The notes under the pieces were generated by a model. That model was not told the DNA's origin and searched no databases. It worked only from the letters and a program-made list of their open reading frames with translations. The position numbers were made by a program, and so were the translations under genes. 64,000 nt of DNA from Flavobacteriales bacterium (GTDB lineage Bacteria > Bacteroidota > Bacteroidia > Flavobacteriales_F > PHOS-HE28), in contig JAEUSU010000026.1 of assembly GCA_016788635.1 (NCBI GenBank), forward strand, positions 1 through 64,000, given 5' to 3'. Shown piece by piece: positions 1-9,695 of this stretch. Each line of letters starts with the position of its first letter. Within the stretch, counting starts at the first letter, position 1.

Positions 1-1347
1 GTTGAAGGCTTCGACCTGCCGGGCGTGGCGGTCACGCGACCGGTAGATGTGGTAGAGGAGGGCGGAAAGTGCGATCAGCAGGCCGGATGCGGCGGTGGCG
101 GCGATCCAGCGGTTCCGCAGGCGTTCCTCGTTGAGGCGGCGCAACTCGTTCTCGGACTTCAACAAGGCGTTGTCGCGCTCGGCCTGGTCGGTCTCGAACT
201 CGGCCCGCAGTCGCATCAGCTCGCGCTGGGCCTCGGCGCTCTGCAGGCTGTCCTTCAGGGCCATGTGCCGCTGGTAGTGGGCCAGCGCCTCGTCGCTTTT
301 CCCGCGCTTCACGGCCAGCTCGGCCAGGTCCAATTCCAATTCCATCTCCAACTCAGCACTACCCGAACCGATAGCCAGTGACTGGGCTTCGGCGTAAGCA
401 GCAGCGGAACCATCGAAGCGCTGCTGGCGAAGGAGTGCATGTCCGATACGACGCATGATGTAGGCCTTGTCGGCGACGCTGTGCAACGTGTCATAGTGGG
501 CCAGTGCCCTTTCGTAATAGGGCAATGCCTGCTCCGGTCGGTCCTCCAGAAAAAGGTCGCCGGTGTTCTCTTCCACCATGCCCGCACCATAGTGGTTTCC
601 GGTGGCTTGGTAGAGTTGGGCGGCCCGGGTGTAGCACGCCTGCGCTTTGTCAGCATCACCGTCGCTACGCCAGGCATTGCCGATGGCGACCAGGCAGTTC
701 CCTTGTTTGTTGGGGCGATCCAGTTTTTCTTCAATGGTCAGGGAGCGCTCCAAGTGTTGCCGTGCCCTGCTGTAGTCCCTCATCTTGTTGTACGTGCTGC
801 CGATGGAATAGAGCAGCACAGCCATGCTGGCACTGTCCGCGGCCAGGGTCGCCTGGTCAAGCGCCTCGTTGAAGCGCTGCAAGGCTCCGGTCCTGTCGCC
901 TTGCTTCTCGGCCAACCACCCCAGGTTGCTAAGGGCTATGGAAACGAAACCGGGGTTGCCGATCCTGCGGAAGCCATCGAGTGCAAGCAGCAGGTGTTCT
1001 TCCGCCGCCTTCACATTGCCCTGCTGGGTCTCCAACCAGCCCAGGTTGTTGTGCGCATCTGCAATGGCCCTGGCGTGGCCTATGCGAACGGCCAGTGCCA
1101 GGGCCTGTTCACCAAAATGGCGGGCACTGTCCGGTTCGGAGTTGATCAAATTGAAGCACAGGCGGGCCAGCACGTCCGCACGGCTGGTGTCGTGCACAGC
1201 GGCTTGAAGCTCACCCTTCAGCCCAGGCACGAGCGTGGCATCCTGTGCGGACGCTTGAATCACGCCAGCCAGCAGTGTCAGGCAGACCCCACAACGCCGC
1301 ATGGCCACACCACGAAGAATGCGGTCCAGTTGCGCGCGAAAGGTCAT
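1..1347 (-). CDS. TPR-repeat membrane signalling protein, C-terminus beyond window edge
   Basis: The frame is open from an ATG at 1347 to the left edge, giving 449 visible residues. A signal-like hydrophobic stretch lies at residues 16-35 and could itself be the start (ATG at 1302, MRRCGVCLTLLAG...). About seven tetratricopeptide repeats follow (roughly residues 50-370), with typical elements such as AHNNLGWLETQQGN and YSIGSTYNKMRDYSRA. Next come a charged helical stretch (ELMRLRAEFETDQAE) and a transmembrane segment (about 425-440, IAATAASGLLIALSALLY). In Bacteroidota this TPR/coiled-coil/TM order usually precedes a histidine kinase or a LuxR-type DNA-binding domain. That output domain is outside the window, so the final class is inference. 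It is divergent from the secreted protein at 1427. Confidence 0.85.
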   Translation of the reverse strand, partial: MTFRAQLDRILRGVAMRRCGVCLTLLAGVIQASAQDATLVPGLKGELQAAVHDTSRADVLARLCFNLINSEPDSARHFGEQALALAVRIGHARAIADAHNNLGWLETQQGNVKAAEEHLLLALDGFRRIGNPGFVSIALSNLGWLAEKQGDRTGALQRFNEALDQATLAADSASMAVLLYSIGSTYNKMRDYSRARQHLERSLTIEEKLDRPNKQGNCLVAIGNAWRSDGDADKAQACYTRAAQLYQATGNHYGAGMVEENTGDLFLEDRPEQALPYYERALAHYDTLHSVADKAYIMRRIGHALLRQQRFDGSAAAYAEAQSLAIGSGSAELEMELELDLAELAVKRGKSDEALAHYQRHMALKDSLQSAEAQRELMRLRAEFETDQAERDNALLKSENELRRLNEERLRNRWIAATAASGLLIALSALLYHIYRSRDRHARQVEAFN

Positions 1348-1426
1348 GGGGTGAATGTAGTCGCTGTATGCTCTTGTATGATGTCAGCCGCTCTGCTCCT
1401 AACTTGCAGCGTTCCCATACGTGTGC

Positions 1427-2893
1427 ATGCGCGCGCCATTGCTTTCCGGGTTGCTGATAAGCGGTTCTGTGGTCATCGCACAGCTGCCTGTGGTCGTACA
1501 GGACAGCACCACCGTGCGCATTCTTGCGGGTACCAGCGTCCGGACCGCTTCCAATTGGCTGATCGATGGCCCGGCGGCGCGGGTGGACCTGAAAGGCGTA
1601 CTGGAGCTGCCCTTGCCGGATACTTCGGCGCTTCAGGCATTTGCCGGAGGTGGCATTGTGAATGAGGATTCCACAGGCCAGGGTCTGGTGCGCTGGAACA
1701 TGACCGGTAACGGCTCCTATGTGGTTCCCTTTGTCAACATTTCAGGAGAAGCCGTGGCGGTGCACGTGAGGCCCGCTCAGACCTCAGCGGTGCCTCGGAT
1801 GGTGGATGTGTCCACCTACCCCACGCGGCCGGACAATACGCCAATGCCGCTGGGGGTGACCAACACTTTGGACAGCGCCGGGCAGGAAATGGCCACGGCG
1901 ATGGCCGATCGGTACTGGGTCCTATGGAGCACGGAGCCGATGATCGCTGATGTGCGCCTGCAATGGGCTCCGGCGGACGACCCACCCGGAGGGCTCGATA
2001 GCCTCGTACCGTTGGCTTGGCGCGACACCACTTGGGCCTATCCTGCGGTTTTCTCGGCTGATACGGTCACACGATGGATGCAACTTCCCGGCATGGCCTT
2101 CGACAGTGCGGGTCGTGAGGTGCTGGCGATCACGCGAATGGTGTCCATCTGGTCTGGCGCGCGTCTGCAGTTGCGGATGCTGCTCGAAGGACCGTACGTG
2201 GCATCCGATGGCCTGATGCGTGACGACTTGCGCAACCTGCCTGACTTTCCGCTTTCCGAACCATACACTGCGCTGGGCCTGGTGCAAGGCACAGCTGGTG
2301 GAGAGGTCCTTCTTCCTGCGCTGCTGACCAACACCGGTTCGGATGCCGTGGTCGATTGGGTGCTGGTCGAGCTGCGTTCGTCCGCAGACCCCACCCAGGT
2401 GGAAGCCCAACGCTGCGTGCTCCTTCAGCGTGATGGTGATGTAATGGAGACCGATGGCGCGCCGGTCGTGCTCTTCGTCGTGCCCCCCGGCAACTACCAC
2501 GTGGCCATCCGACATCGAAACCACTTGGGGGCCATGACTTTGGTCCCTGTAAGTTTTGGGCCTGGCATCGAGGTGCTGGATCTTTCCGATGGCAGTGTGG
2601 CCATGTTCGGCACCGATGCCTTGAAGGCCGTTGGGCCAAAATGGGCCCTATACACGGGCGATGTGACCGTGAATGGCGAGCTGAGTTACATGGGTGCTGA
2701 CAATGACCGCGATCCGATCTTGGTGAGCGTGGGCGGCACCGTACCCACCCATGTGACCACTGGTTACAGCATCGAGGACGTGAACCTGGATGGGGTGGTG
2801 AAGTACATGGGCGCGAGGAACGATCGCGACCCCATTTTGGTAAATATCGGGGGCTCGGTGCCCACGGGCATCAGGCTTCAGCAGCTACCCTGA
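1427..2893 (+). CDS. Secreted protein with hemagglutinin/dockerin-like C-terminal module
   Basis: The ATG at 1427 gives 488 residues and a clear signal peptide (MRAPLLSGLLISGSVVIAQ); a GTG at 1421 is also possible. The first 270 residues are a beta-rich secreted region with no family I recognise. The last 220 carry a module seen in Bacteroidota surface proteins: FPLSEPYTALGL, VVDWVLVELRSS, LLQRDGDVMETDG and AIRHRNHLGAMT. Two copies of a short calcium-site-like repeat follow (YMGADNDRDPILVSVGG and YMGARNDRDPILVNIGG), separated by a dockerin-like DVNLDGVV. The same module ends the 1236-residue protein at 38217-41927. There is no classical T9SS sorting domain. Function is unknown; extracellular adhesion or attachment is plausible. 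Confidence 0.85.
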   Translation: MRAPLLSGLLISGSVVIAQLPVVVQDSTTVRILAGTSVRTASNWLIDGPAARVDLKGVLELPLPDTSALQAFAGGGIVNEDSTGQGLVRWNMTGNGSYVVPFVNISGEAVAVHVRPAQTSAVPRMVDVSTYPTRPDNTPMPLGVTNTLDSAGQEMATAMADRYWVLWSTEPMIADVRLQWAPADDPPGGLDSLVPLAWRDTTWAYPAVFSADTVTRWMQLPGMAFDSAGREVLAITRMVSIWSGARLQLRMLLEGPYVASDGLMRDDLRNLPDFPLSEPYTALGLVQGTAGGEVLLPALLTNTGSDAVVDWVLVELRSSADPTQVEAQRCVLLQRDGDVMETDGAPVVLFVVPPGNYHVAIRHRNHLGAMTLVPVSFGPGIEVLDLSDGSVAMFGTDALKAVGPKWALYTGDVTVNGELSYMGADNDRDPILVSVGGTVPTHVTTGYSIEDVNLDGVVKYMGARNDRDPILVNIGGSVPTGIRLQQLP

Positions 2894-2907
2894 CCCCCTC
2901 AACGACA

Positions 2908-2929
2908 AAGCCCCTCTCGCGAGGGGCTT
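2908..2929 (-). terminator. Hairpin terminator between tRNA-Asp and the secreted-protein gene
   Basis: The 8-bp arms AAGCCCCT and AGGGGCTT enclose a 6-nt loop. The hairpin lies just 3' of the tRNA on the minus strand and is followed there by a short T-rich stretch. It also sits 15 bases after the stop of the plus-strand gene, so it may act in both directions. Confidence 0.65.
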
Positions 2930-2934
2930 GTCTG

Positions 2935-3008
<74 letters not shown>

Positions 3009-3074
3009 GGCTTGCCCCACCTCCCGGTGAAGCGGCTGCAAATGTAGCCCCTCGGAACAGATTTGCAAGGATGC

Positions 3075-3998
3075 TCAGTACAACCTTGCCCGGCGGGTCA
3101 GGAATTCCAGCAACAGCGGCTCAAAACCGGCCTCGACGTCCGCTTCCACCAGGTCTATCCGGTATTGGCCGCACTTGAGCTTCAGGCGGTGCCAGCGTTC
3201 GGCCATGGCGGTCTTATAGGCTTCGCGCACCTCGGCGGGATGGGCCTTCACCTGCTCACCCGTCTCCATGTCCACGAAGGTGTAGGGCCGGTCCTTCAGG
3301 TCCAATTCCAGTTCATGGCGGCGGTCCACCACGTGGAAGAGAATGATGTCGTGCTTGTTGAAGCGCAGGTGTTGCAAGGCGTCGAACACCTCGTTCTCCC
3401 GGTCCTCGCTGTCCAGCATATCGCTCAGCACCACCACCAGGCTGCGCCGGTGGGCCCGCTGGGCAATGTCGTGGAGGGCCTCCACCACGTTGCTGCGTTG
3501 CCCACGCGCAGGTGCTTCAGCGGCCATCAAGGCTTCCAGGCGGTTCATCAAATGGCGCAGGTGCACCGCATTGCTGCGCGGGCGCTCGGCCACTTGCACC
3601 TGGTCGCTGAACACGGTCAGGCCAACCGCGTCACGCTGCTTGCGCAACAGATGAATGAAGGCGGCCGCTGCGTGCACGGCGAACTCCACCTTGTTGAACT
3701 CCTTCACCTCGGCCTTGTCCGGATAGTACATCGAACTACTGGCGTCCACCACCAGTTCGCAACGCAAATTGGTCTCCTCCTCGTAGCGCTTCACGAAGAG
3801 CTTGTCCGTACGGGCATACAACTTCCAGTCGATGTGGCGGGTGCTCTCCCCGCTGTTATACGCCCTGTGCTCGGCGAATTCCACACTGAAGCCGTGAAAG
3901 GGGCTCTTGTGCAGGCCGGCCAGAAAGCCCTCCACCACCTGCCGGGCCTTGAACTCGAGGGCGGATAGGGCCTGGATCTGCTTTTGTTCGATGGGCAT
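3075..3998 (-). CDS. DUF58 domain protein (vWA-like)
   Basis: This 307-residue protein matches the DUF58 family from end to end. The family signature is present at residues 52-72 (STRHIDWKLYARTD followed by KRYEEE). A MIDAS-like DASSSM at 85-90 suggests a von Willebrand A-type fold. Relatives usually sit beside a MoxR AAA+ ATPase and Bat proteins, where they are thought to aid metal insertion or complex assembly. No MoxR gene is visible here: the upstream neighbour is thioredoxin, separated by a terminator. The molecular role is therefore known only at family level. The ATG at 3998 is the natural start. Confidence 0.9.
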   Translation of the reverse strand: MPIEQKQIQALSALEFKARQVVEGFLAGLHKSPFHGFSVEFAEHRAYNSGESTRHIDWKLYARTDKLFVKRYEEETNLRCELVVDASSSMYYPDKAEVKEFNKVEFAVHAAAAFIHLLRKQRDAVGLTVFSDQVQVAERPRSNAVHLRHLMNRLEALMAAEAPARGQRSNVVEALHDIAQRAHRRSLVVVLSDMLDSEDRENEVFDALQHLRFNKHDIILFHVVDRRHELELDLKDRPYTFVDMETGEQVKAHPAEVREAYKTAMAERWHRLKLKCGQYRIDLVEADVEAGFEPLLLEFLTRRARLY

Positions 3999-4045
3999 GA
4001 GGTTGCAAAGGTGGGTGAGAACAATGCTCGATCAACGGAATATGA

Positions 4046-4071
4046 AGAGCCCCGGGTCTCCCCGGGGCTCT
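4046..4071 (-). terminator. Strong hairpin downstream of trxA
   Basis: Perfect 11-bp arms AGAGCCCCGGG and CCCGGGGCTCT enclose a 4-nt loop, 22 bases after the thioredoxin stop codon on the minus strand. The run of T after the stem is weak (CTTCATATT). It separates trxA from the DUF58 gene. Confidence 0.75.
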
Positions 4072-4092
4072 CACGTTCGTTCAGTCTGAGGC

Positions 4093-4413
4093 TTAAGCCA
4101 GCTGCCCTTCCAGCTTCTGCGCCAGCTGGCTCTTGGGCACTGCGCCGATGGCCTTGTCCACCACCTGGCCGTTCTTGAAGACGAGCAGGGTGGGGATGCT
4201 GCGGATGCCGTACTTCATGCTCACCTGGGCGTTGTGGTCCACGTTGAGCTTGCCGATCACCGCCTTGCCCTCGTATTCCTTGGCCAGTTCCTCCACCACG
4301 GGGCCCACCATGCGGCAGGGGCCGCACCATTCCGCCCAGAAGTCCACGAGTACGGGCTTGTCGCTTTTCAAGACGAGTTCCTCAAAGTTGCTGTCGGTGA
4401 ATTCGAGTGCCAT
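4093..4413 (-). CDS. trxA: Thioredoxin
   Basis: The 106-residue product has the thioredoxin fold sequence throughout. The active-site WCGPC is at residues 29-33 in the context [12 protein letters not shown]. The cis-proline is in SIPT (Pro74), and the C-terminal helix ends normally. It reduces protein disulfides in the cytoplasm using electrons from thioredoxin reductase. The ATG at 4413 ([10 protein letters not shown]) matches the family's usual N-terminus; an ATG at 4473 would add 20 residues with no homology. It follows dnaE by 142 bases on the same strand. Confidence 0.95.
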   Translation of the reverse strand: MALEFTDSNFEELVLKSDKPVLVDFWAEWCGPCRMVGPVVEELAKEYEGKAVIGKLNVDHNAQVSMKYGIRSIPTLLVFKNGQVVDKAIGAVPKSQLAQKLEGQLA

Positions 4414-4555
4414 GTTGTTCAGGTCGCGCGATTGCGCTGATTGGTTGCGGTTCAGGTTCCCTTGCATCGGCAAAGGTACCCCCGCTTGGCGAATTCCTTG
4501 CCATGGAAAGGAAACTGACGGAAAGGCAGGATCCCAAGGAAAGGTGGAGGCGGAC

Positions 4556-7500
4556 TTAGTTCAAGCTCCATTTCACCTCCGCCAGCCCATCCAGCCCCCG
4601 CACCAGTTCCTCGGTCACGGCCACGGTGAGTTGTTTGCTCGGCGCATCCACGGCCAGGTTTTCCGCATGGCTCACCAGATGCACGTTCACCTTGCACTTC
4701 CCGGGGCTGGCCACAAGCACGGCCTTTAGGTCACCTGCCAGTTCGGCCGTGAACCGGTCCGCGTCCAACTGCAGGGTCAACCGGGTGATGTACTTGTCGC
4801 GCACGTCGCTCAGCAGGTCCATGCTGGTGATCTTGAACTCCATCTGCCCCTCGTCCCGGCCCCAAGTGCGGGCGCTCGCACGTCCTTTCACGTAGAGCAG
4901 GGTGCCCTGCTGCAGGTACAGCTTGAACTTCATATAATCCTCGCTGAAGAGCATGAAGTCGTGCGTGCCGAAATGGTCCTCCAGGCTGAAGCTGCCGAAG
5001 GGCTTGCCGCTTTTGGCGATGCGGTGCTCCGCCTTGGTGACGATGCCGGCGAACGAAACGTCGCGGCCGTTGAGCTTCTCCAGTTCCTTCAGCTCGGGCA
5101 GGGTGCTGTTGCAGAGGAACTTGATCTCCAGCCGGTGGTCGTCCAGTGGGTGGCCGCTGAGGTAGAAGCCAATGACATCCTTCTCGTAGTGCAGTTGCTC
5201 CAGCGCGCTCCAGCCCTCGATCTGGGGGAGTGATGGTTCGGGAATGCTGGCGCCCTCCACCTCATCGCCGAACATGCTTACTTGTGAGGCATCGGCATCG
5301 CTCTGGCACTGCTGACCGTAGCGCACCAAGGTTTCCATCCAGGAGGGTTTGCCTTCACCAGCACTGTGGAAGAAGCAGGCACGCGGCACCTTCAGCCCAT
5401 CAAAGGCGCCGGCATAGGCCAGGCTTTCCATGGCCTTGCGGTTGGCGGCGCGCAGGTCCACTCGCCGCATCAGGTCAAATACGCTGGTATACGGTCCGTT
5501 CGTCACGCGCTCCTTCACCATGGCCTCCACGGCAGCTTCCCCCACGCCCTTCACCGCGCCCAACCCGAAGCGGATCTGGCCGGCCTTGTTCACACTGAAC
5601 TGCAACTGGCTCTCGTTCACATCCGGCCCCAGCACGGGGATGCCCATGCGGCGGCATTCCTCCATGAAGAAGGTGACCTTGTCGATGCTGCTCTGGTTGT
5701 GGGTGAGCACGGCGGCCATGTACTCGGCCGGGTAGTTGGCCTTCAGCCAGGCGGTCTGGTAGGCCACAAAGGCATAACAGGTGGAGTGCGACTTGTTGAA
5801 GGCATACTGGGCGAAGGCCTCCCAATCGGTCCAGACTTTCTCACACACCTTGGGGTCCAGTCCCTTGGCGGCGGTGCCCTCCAGGAACTTGCCCTTCATT
5901 TTGTCCAGCGTGGCGCGGTCCTTCTTGCCCATGGCCTTGCGCAACACGTCCGCATCGCCTTTGCTGAAACCGGCGAGCTTCTGGCTCAGCAACATGACCT
6001 GCTCCTGGTACACCGTGATGCCGTAGGTCTCCTTCAGGAGCTCCTCCATTTCGGGCAGGTCGTACACGATCTTCTCCTGGCCGTTCTTTCGGCGGATGAA
6101 GCTGGGTATGTAATCCAGCGGGCCTGGCCGGTACAACGCGTTCATGGCGATGAGGTCGCCGAACTGGTCAGGCTTCAGTTCACGCAGGTACTTCTGCATG
6201 CCGGCGCTCTCGAACTGGAAGGTGCCGTTGGTCTCGGCGCGCTGGTACAAGGCGTATGACTTCGGATCGTCCAGCGGGATGCCGTCAATGTCGATCTGGA
6301 TCCCGTGGTTCTGGTCGATCATCCGCAGGGCATCGCGGATGATGGTGAGCGTCTTCAACCCGAGGAAGTCCATTTTGATCACGCCGGCGTCCTCCACCAC
6401 CTTGCCGTCGTATTGCGTGACCAGCATAGGCGAGTCCTTGGTGGTGCACACGGGCAGGATCTCCTTCAGGTCCTTCGGGGCGATGATGATGCCCGCCGCA
6501 TGGATGCCCACGCCTCGCACACTGCCCTCCAGCTTTTCCGCCTCACGTAGCACATCGGCAGTGAGCTCGCCGCTCTCCAGGATCTCGCGCAACTGTTTCA
6601 CGTTGGCCAGGTCGTCGGCGCCCAGCCCGTCCTTCTCCTTCAGGCTCTTGTCGCCATCCAATGGCGCGCGCAACACACGGGTAAGTTCAATGCCAGGTTT
6701 TTCGGGCACCAGCTTGCTCAGGCGATCAGCTTCGTTCAGCGGAAGGTCCAGCACGCGGGCCACATCACGTATGCTGAGCTTGGCTGCCATGCTGCCGTAA
6801 GTGACGATCTGCGCCACCTGGTCCTTGCCGTACTTGTCCACCACATAGTCGATCACCTTCTGCCGCCCCTCATCGTCGAAGTCGGTGTCGATATCGGGCA
6901 TGCTCTTGCGGTCCGGGTTCAGGAAGCGTTCGAAGAGCAGGTCATACTTGATGGGGTCGATGTTGGTGATGCCGATGCAATAGGCCACCGCGCTGCCCGC
7001 CGCGCTGCCGCGGCCGGGACCGATGAGCACCCCCATGTCGCGACCCGCATTGATGAAGTCCTGCACGATGAGGAAGTAGCCCGCGAACCCCATCGTCTTG
7101 ATGGTGAAGAGCTCGAAGTCCAAGCGCTCCTTGATCTTCGGGTCCAGCGAGTCGATCGACCCGTTGCCTTCGCCCAGCCAGCGTTTGGCGGCCCCTTCAT
7201 ACGTCAAGTGCCGCAGGTATTCGTCCTGGTCCGCGAAACCTTCGGGGATGCGGTAGTTGGGCAGGAGGATATCCTGCTTCAGTTTCAGCGGCTCGATCTT
7301 GTCGACGATCTGTTGGGTATTGTCCAGCGCCTCGGGCAGATCGCTGAAGACCTTCAGCATCTCGTCCTTCGTCTTGAAGAAGAACTCGTCGTTGGCGAAG
7401 GCGAAGCGGGTGCCTTTGGGCTTGCTCTCCTCATCGTCGAAGTCCTTGGCGCTGGGGGTGCTCTGTTTTTCGCCGGTGTTGATGCACAGCAGGATGTCGT

Positions 7501-8173
7501 GCGCGTTGGCGTCGTCACGTTCCACGTAATGGCTGTCGTTGCTGGCGATCACGGGCACCTTGTACTTGGTGGCCCACTTCAGCAGCACGGCGTTCACAGT
7601 GTTTTGGTCGGCTATGCCGTGACGCTGCAGCTCGATGTAGTAGTCCTCCCCGAAGAGCTCCAGCCACCAGCGGAACTCCTGCTCGCCGGCCTCTTCACCC
7701 TTGCGCAGAATGGTGCGCGGCACGCTGGCGGCCAGGCAGCAGGTGGTGGCGATCAGGCCCTTGTGATACTGCAGGATCAATTCCTTGTCGATGCGCGGGT
7801 ACTTGCTGTAGTAGCCATCGATGTAGCCCAGGCTGCACAGTTTGCTCAAGTTGGCGTAGCCCTCAGCGTTCTTGGCCAGCAGCAGCTGGTGGAAGCGACG
7901 GTCCTTTTCCTCGCGGGTGAACTGTTTCTTGTGGCGGTCCTCCACCAGGTAGAATTCGCAGCCCACAATGGGCTTCACCTTCAGGCTGCCATCCTCATTC
8001 CTGTGCTTGCCGGCTTCGGCCACGAACTTGAAGGCACCGAACATGTTGCCGTGGTCGGTGATGGCCAGCGCTGGCTGCCCGTCGGCGATGGCCTTTTTGT
8101 ACAGGTTGGGGATGGCGGCGGCGCCGTCCAGGAGGCTGAACTGGGTGTGGACGTGGAGGTGGGAGAACTGCAT
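4556..8173 (-). CDS. dnaE: DNA polymerase III subunit alpha
   Basis: The 1205-residue replicative polymerase catalytic subunit starts with a PHP domain ([15 protein letters not shown], residues 4-18). The polymerase core has the catalytic aspartates in PDIDTDF (about D427 and D429) and IKMDFLGLK (about D602). Further core motifs include [10 protein letters not shown] and [14 protein letters not shown]. Helix-hairpin-helix and OB-fold regions follow toward the C-terminus. Length and domain order fit the DnaE1 class, not PolC. No intein or frameshift is visible. The ATG at 8173 begins directly at the PHP domain. Confidence 0.98.
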   Translation of the reverse strand: MQFSHLHVHTQFSLLDGAAAIPNLYKKAIADGQPALAITDHGNMFGAFKFVAEAGKHRNEDGSLKVKPIVGCEFYLVEDRHKKQFTREEKDRRFHQLLLAKNAEGYANLSKLCSLGYIDGYYSKYPRIDKELILQYHKGLIATTCCLAASVPRTILRKGEEAGEQEFRWWLELFGEDYYIELQRHGIADQNTVNAVLLKWATKYKVPVIASNDSHYVERDDANAHDILLCINTGEKQSTPSAKDFDDEESKPKGTRFAFANDEFFFKTKDEMLKVFSDLPEALDNTQQIVDKIEPLKLKQDILLPNYRIPEGFADQDEYLRHLTYEGAAKRWLGEGNGSIDSLDPKIKERLDFELFTIKTMGFAGYFLIVQDFINAGRDMGVLIGPGRGSAAGSAVAYCIGITNIDPIKYDLLFERFLNPDRKSMPDIDTDFDDEGRQKVIDYVVDKYGKDQVAQIVTYGSMAAKLSIRDVARVLDLPLNEADRLSKLVPEKPGIELTRVLRAPLDGDKSLKEKDGLGADDLANVKQLREILESGELTADVLREAEKLEGSVRGVGIHAAGIIIAPKDLKEILPVCTTKDSPMLVTQYDGKVVEDAGVIKMDFLGLKTLTIIRDALRMIDQNHGIQIDIDGIPLDDPKSYALYQRAETNGTFQFESAGMQKYLRELKPDQFGDLIAMNALYRPGPLDYIPSFIRRKNGQEKIVYDLPEMEELLKETYGITVYQEQVMLLSQKLAGFSKGDADVLRKAMGKKDRATLDKMKGKFLEGTAAKGLDPKVCEKVWTDWEAFAQYAFNKSHSTCYAFVAYQTAWLKANYPAEYMAAVLTHNQSSIDKVTFFMEECRRMGIPVLGPDVNESQLQFSVNKAGQIRFGLGAVKGVGEAAVEAMVKERVTNGPYTSVFDLMRRVDLRAANRKAMESLAYAGAFDGLKVPRACFFHSAGEGKPSWMETLVRYGQQCQSDADASQVSMFGDEVEGASIPEPSLPQIEGWSALEQLHYEKDVIGFYLSGHPLDDHRLEIKFLCNSTLPELKELEKLNGRDVSFAGIVTKAEHRIAKSGKPFGSFSLEDHFGTHDFMLFSEDYMKFKLYLQQGTLLYVKGRASARTWGRDEGQMEFKITSMDLLSDVRDKYITRLTLQLDADRFTAELAGDLKAVLVASPGKCKVNVHLVSHAENLAVDAPSKQLTVAVTEELVRGLDGLAEVKWSLN

Positions 8174-8407
8174 CGGAAGTCGGCGGAAGCGGTGGCCGAA
8201 GTTACCGGGCAGGGGTGGGAGGGGTGGGGACGAGTTTTCGACGATCGTTCTTCGATCAAACTGGTCGTAAGACCATAGGCCTTACGAACCCTTCAGTGGC
8301 ACTACAGCTTCCCACCGGCCACTTCATTGGGTGCAGCACCGCTTGATCGAATTGCCGGTCGCAGGGGTTGGATCGCCTATGTTAGCAATACACATAGTCC
8401 TCCACCC

Positions 8408-8905
8408 ATGCGCTTCCCCAAGTGGTTCGTCGCTCTATTCGCATTCCTGTTCCTCACCATGTTCGCGGTCCTCACGCTCATGATGCAAGGCCGTAACCCG
8501 CTACCCTTCCCCGACCATGGTTCGCGTATCTTCTCGGCAGCCACGCCCGAGGCCAAACAGGCCATGGTGGATCTGCTGGAGCAGTACGGCGTGCATGAAC
8601 GCTTCCAGGCGAATTCCGGTGGGGTGCTGCGTTCCATCTTCTACGATGGTACGATCATCTACCAGGCATCTGAGGAGGTGCTGGCCAAATTGGGGAATGT
8701 CTACTCATGCATCGGCTTGGTGGCGGATGACCCACTGACCATCGCCCGGTCGGCGGCGGACTTCCTGCAACAGCGTGGATCCAGCGCGCAGGTGGTGGAG
8801 GAGATCGAGCCCGGCCTGCCCATTGCCTTCGTGCTCACCGATGCCCTGCCCGGCACAGCGATCAACTTCCGGCCGCATGTGACCAAGATGCCGAAGCCGG
8901 AATAG
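8408..8905 (+). CDS. Hypothetical single-span membrane protein
   Basis: The 165-residue protein starts at the ATG at 8408 (MRFPKWFVALFAFLFL), which gives an N-terminal hydrophobic anchor at about residues 5-27. A soluble mixed alpha/beta region follows with no family I recognise (for example EAKQAMVDLLEQYGVHE and FQANSGGVLRSIFYDG). An upstream ATG at 8327 would add 27 polar residues before the anchor and is less likely. It is divergent from dnaE and converges with the methyltransferase-like gene, leaving 3 bases between the two stops. Confidence 0.7.
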   Translation: MRFPKWFVALFAFLFLTMFAVLTLMMQGRNPLPFPDHGSRIFSAATPEAKQAMVDLLEQYGVHERFQANSGGVLRSIFYDGTIIYQASEEVLAKLGNVYSCIGLVADDPLTIARSAADFLQQRGSSAQVVEEIEPGLPIAFVLTDALPGTAINFRPHVTKMPKPE

Positions 8906-8908
8906 ACA

Positions 8909-9583
8909 CTACCCGCGCTGCGCCACCCACACCACATGCCGTCGCCCCTTCATTCCTTGGGCGCGAACCTGCCGTTCCTCCACCTGGAACCCGGCCTTCA
9001 CCAGGCGGTCCTTGAAGTGCTTGTCCGGTCCGGCGGACCAAACGGCCAGCACGCCTTGCGGCCGCAAAGCACGGTGAGCGGCGCGTAACCCCGGCGCCAG
9101 ATAGAGCCAGTCGTTGCTGCGCAAAGTGAGGCCCTCAGGACCGTTGTCCACATCGAGCAGCACGGCATCATAAGCCCCCTTGCCTTTGCGCAGCAGGTCG
9201 GCCACATCGCCCATGTACACTTCTGTGCGTGGATCCTTCAGTGGATGACCCGCGCTGGCACCCATCGGTCCCCGGTTCCATTCCACCAGTTCCGGCACCA
9301 GCTCGGCCACGACCAATGAGGCATCCTTGGGGAATCGCTTCAGCGCCGCCGCAAGGGTGAATCCCATACCCAACCCACCGATCAGTACGCGGGCCTTGGA
9401 GCGTGTACCGAGCCGTTCTGCGGTGAGTGTTGCCAGTTCCTCCTCGGAACGGGTCGCCACGTTGCCCATCAATCCCCCGACGCCCTCGATCTCGATCAGG
9501 AACTCCTCTCCACGCCGGATCAATTGTAACGAGCCGCTACTTCCAGGGATCTTGGCTGTGGCCAGCAATTCGCGTTTGAGCAT
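8909..9583 (-). CDS. Spermidine synthase-like / SAM-dependent methyltransferase-fold protein
   Basis: This 224-residue Rossmann-fold protein has a nucleotide-binding glycine loop (VLIGGLGMGFTLAAAL). An acidic residue closes strand 2 (VVAELVPELVEWNR) and a motif IV-like YDAVLLDVDNGPEG follows. This pattern is typical of the spermidine synthase-like family common in bacteria. The N-terminal tetramer domain of true spermidine synthases is short or absent, so polyamine synthesis is not assured. The ATG at 9583 (MLKRELLATA) matches relatives; an ATG at 9616 adds 11 residues. Confidence 0.8.
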   Translation of the reverse strand: MLKRELLATAKIPGSSGSLQLIRRGEEFLIEIEGVGGLMGNVATRSEEELATLTAERLGTRSKARVLIGGLGMGFTLAAALKRFPKDASLVVAELVPELVEWNRGPMGASAGHPLKDPRTEVYMGDVADLLRKGKGAYDAVLLDVDNGPEGLTLRSNDWLYLAPGLRAAHRALRPQGVLAVWSAGPDKHFKDRLVKAGFQVEERQVRAQGMKGRRHVVWVAQRG

Positions 9584-9695
9584 GGGCCGAAGGTGATGCG
9601 AAAACGGATATGGCACCTAAGAAACTGATCGCACTGCCTGTGGGTGAGAGGGAGTGGAGTGCGGAAGCCAGGTTGGCCCCGATCCCAGCGGCTTA

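Noticed and set aside
439..1665. 408-codon plus-strand open frame
   Set aside because: It is antisense to the TPR protein, has low-complexity V/A/Q/G-rich composition and no family motif; long antisense frames are common in GC-rich coding DNA.
7208..8278. 356-codon plus-strand open frame
   Set aside because: It lies wholly antisense to the PHP region of dnaE, whose motifs are unambiguous.
8265..8287. TCGTAAG/CTTACGA inverted repeat upstream of dnaE
   Set aside because: Seven-base arms with a 9-base loop and no U-run; may be chance in a divergent promoter region, not enough to call a site.
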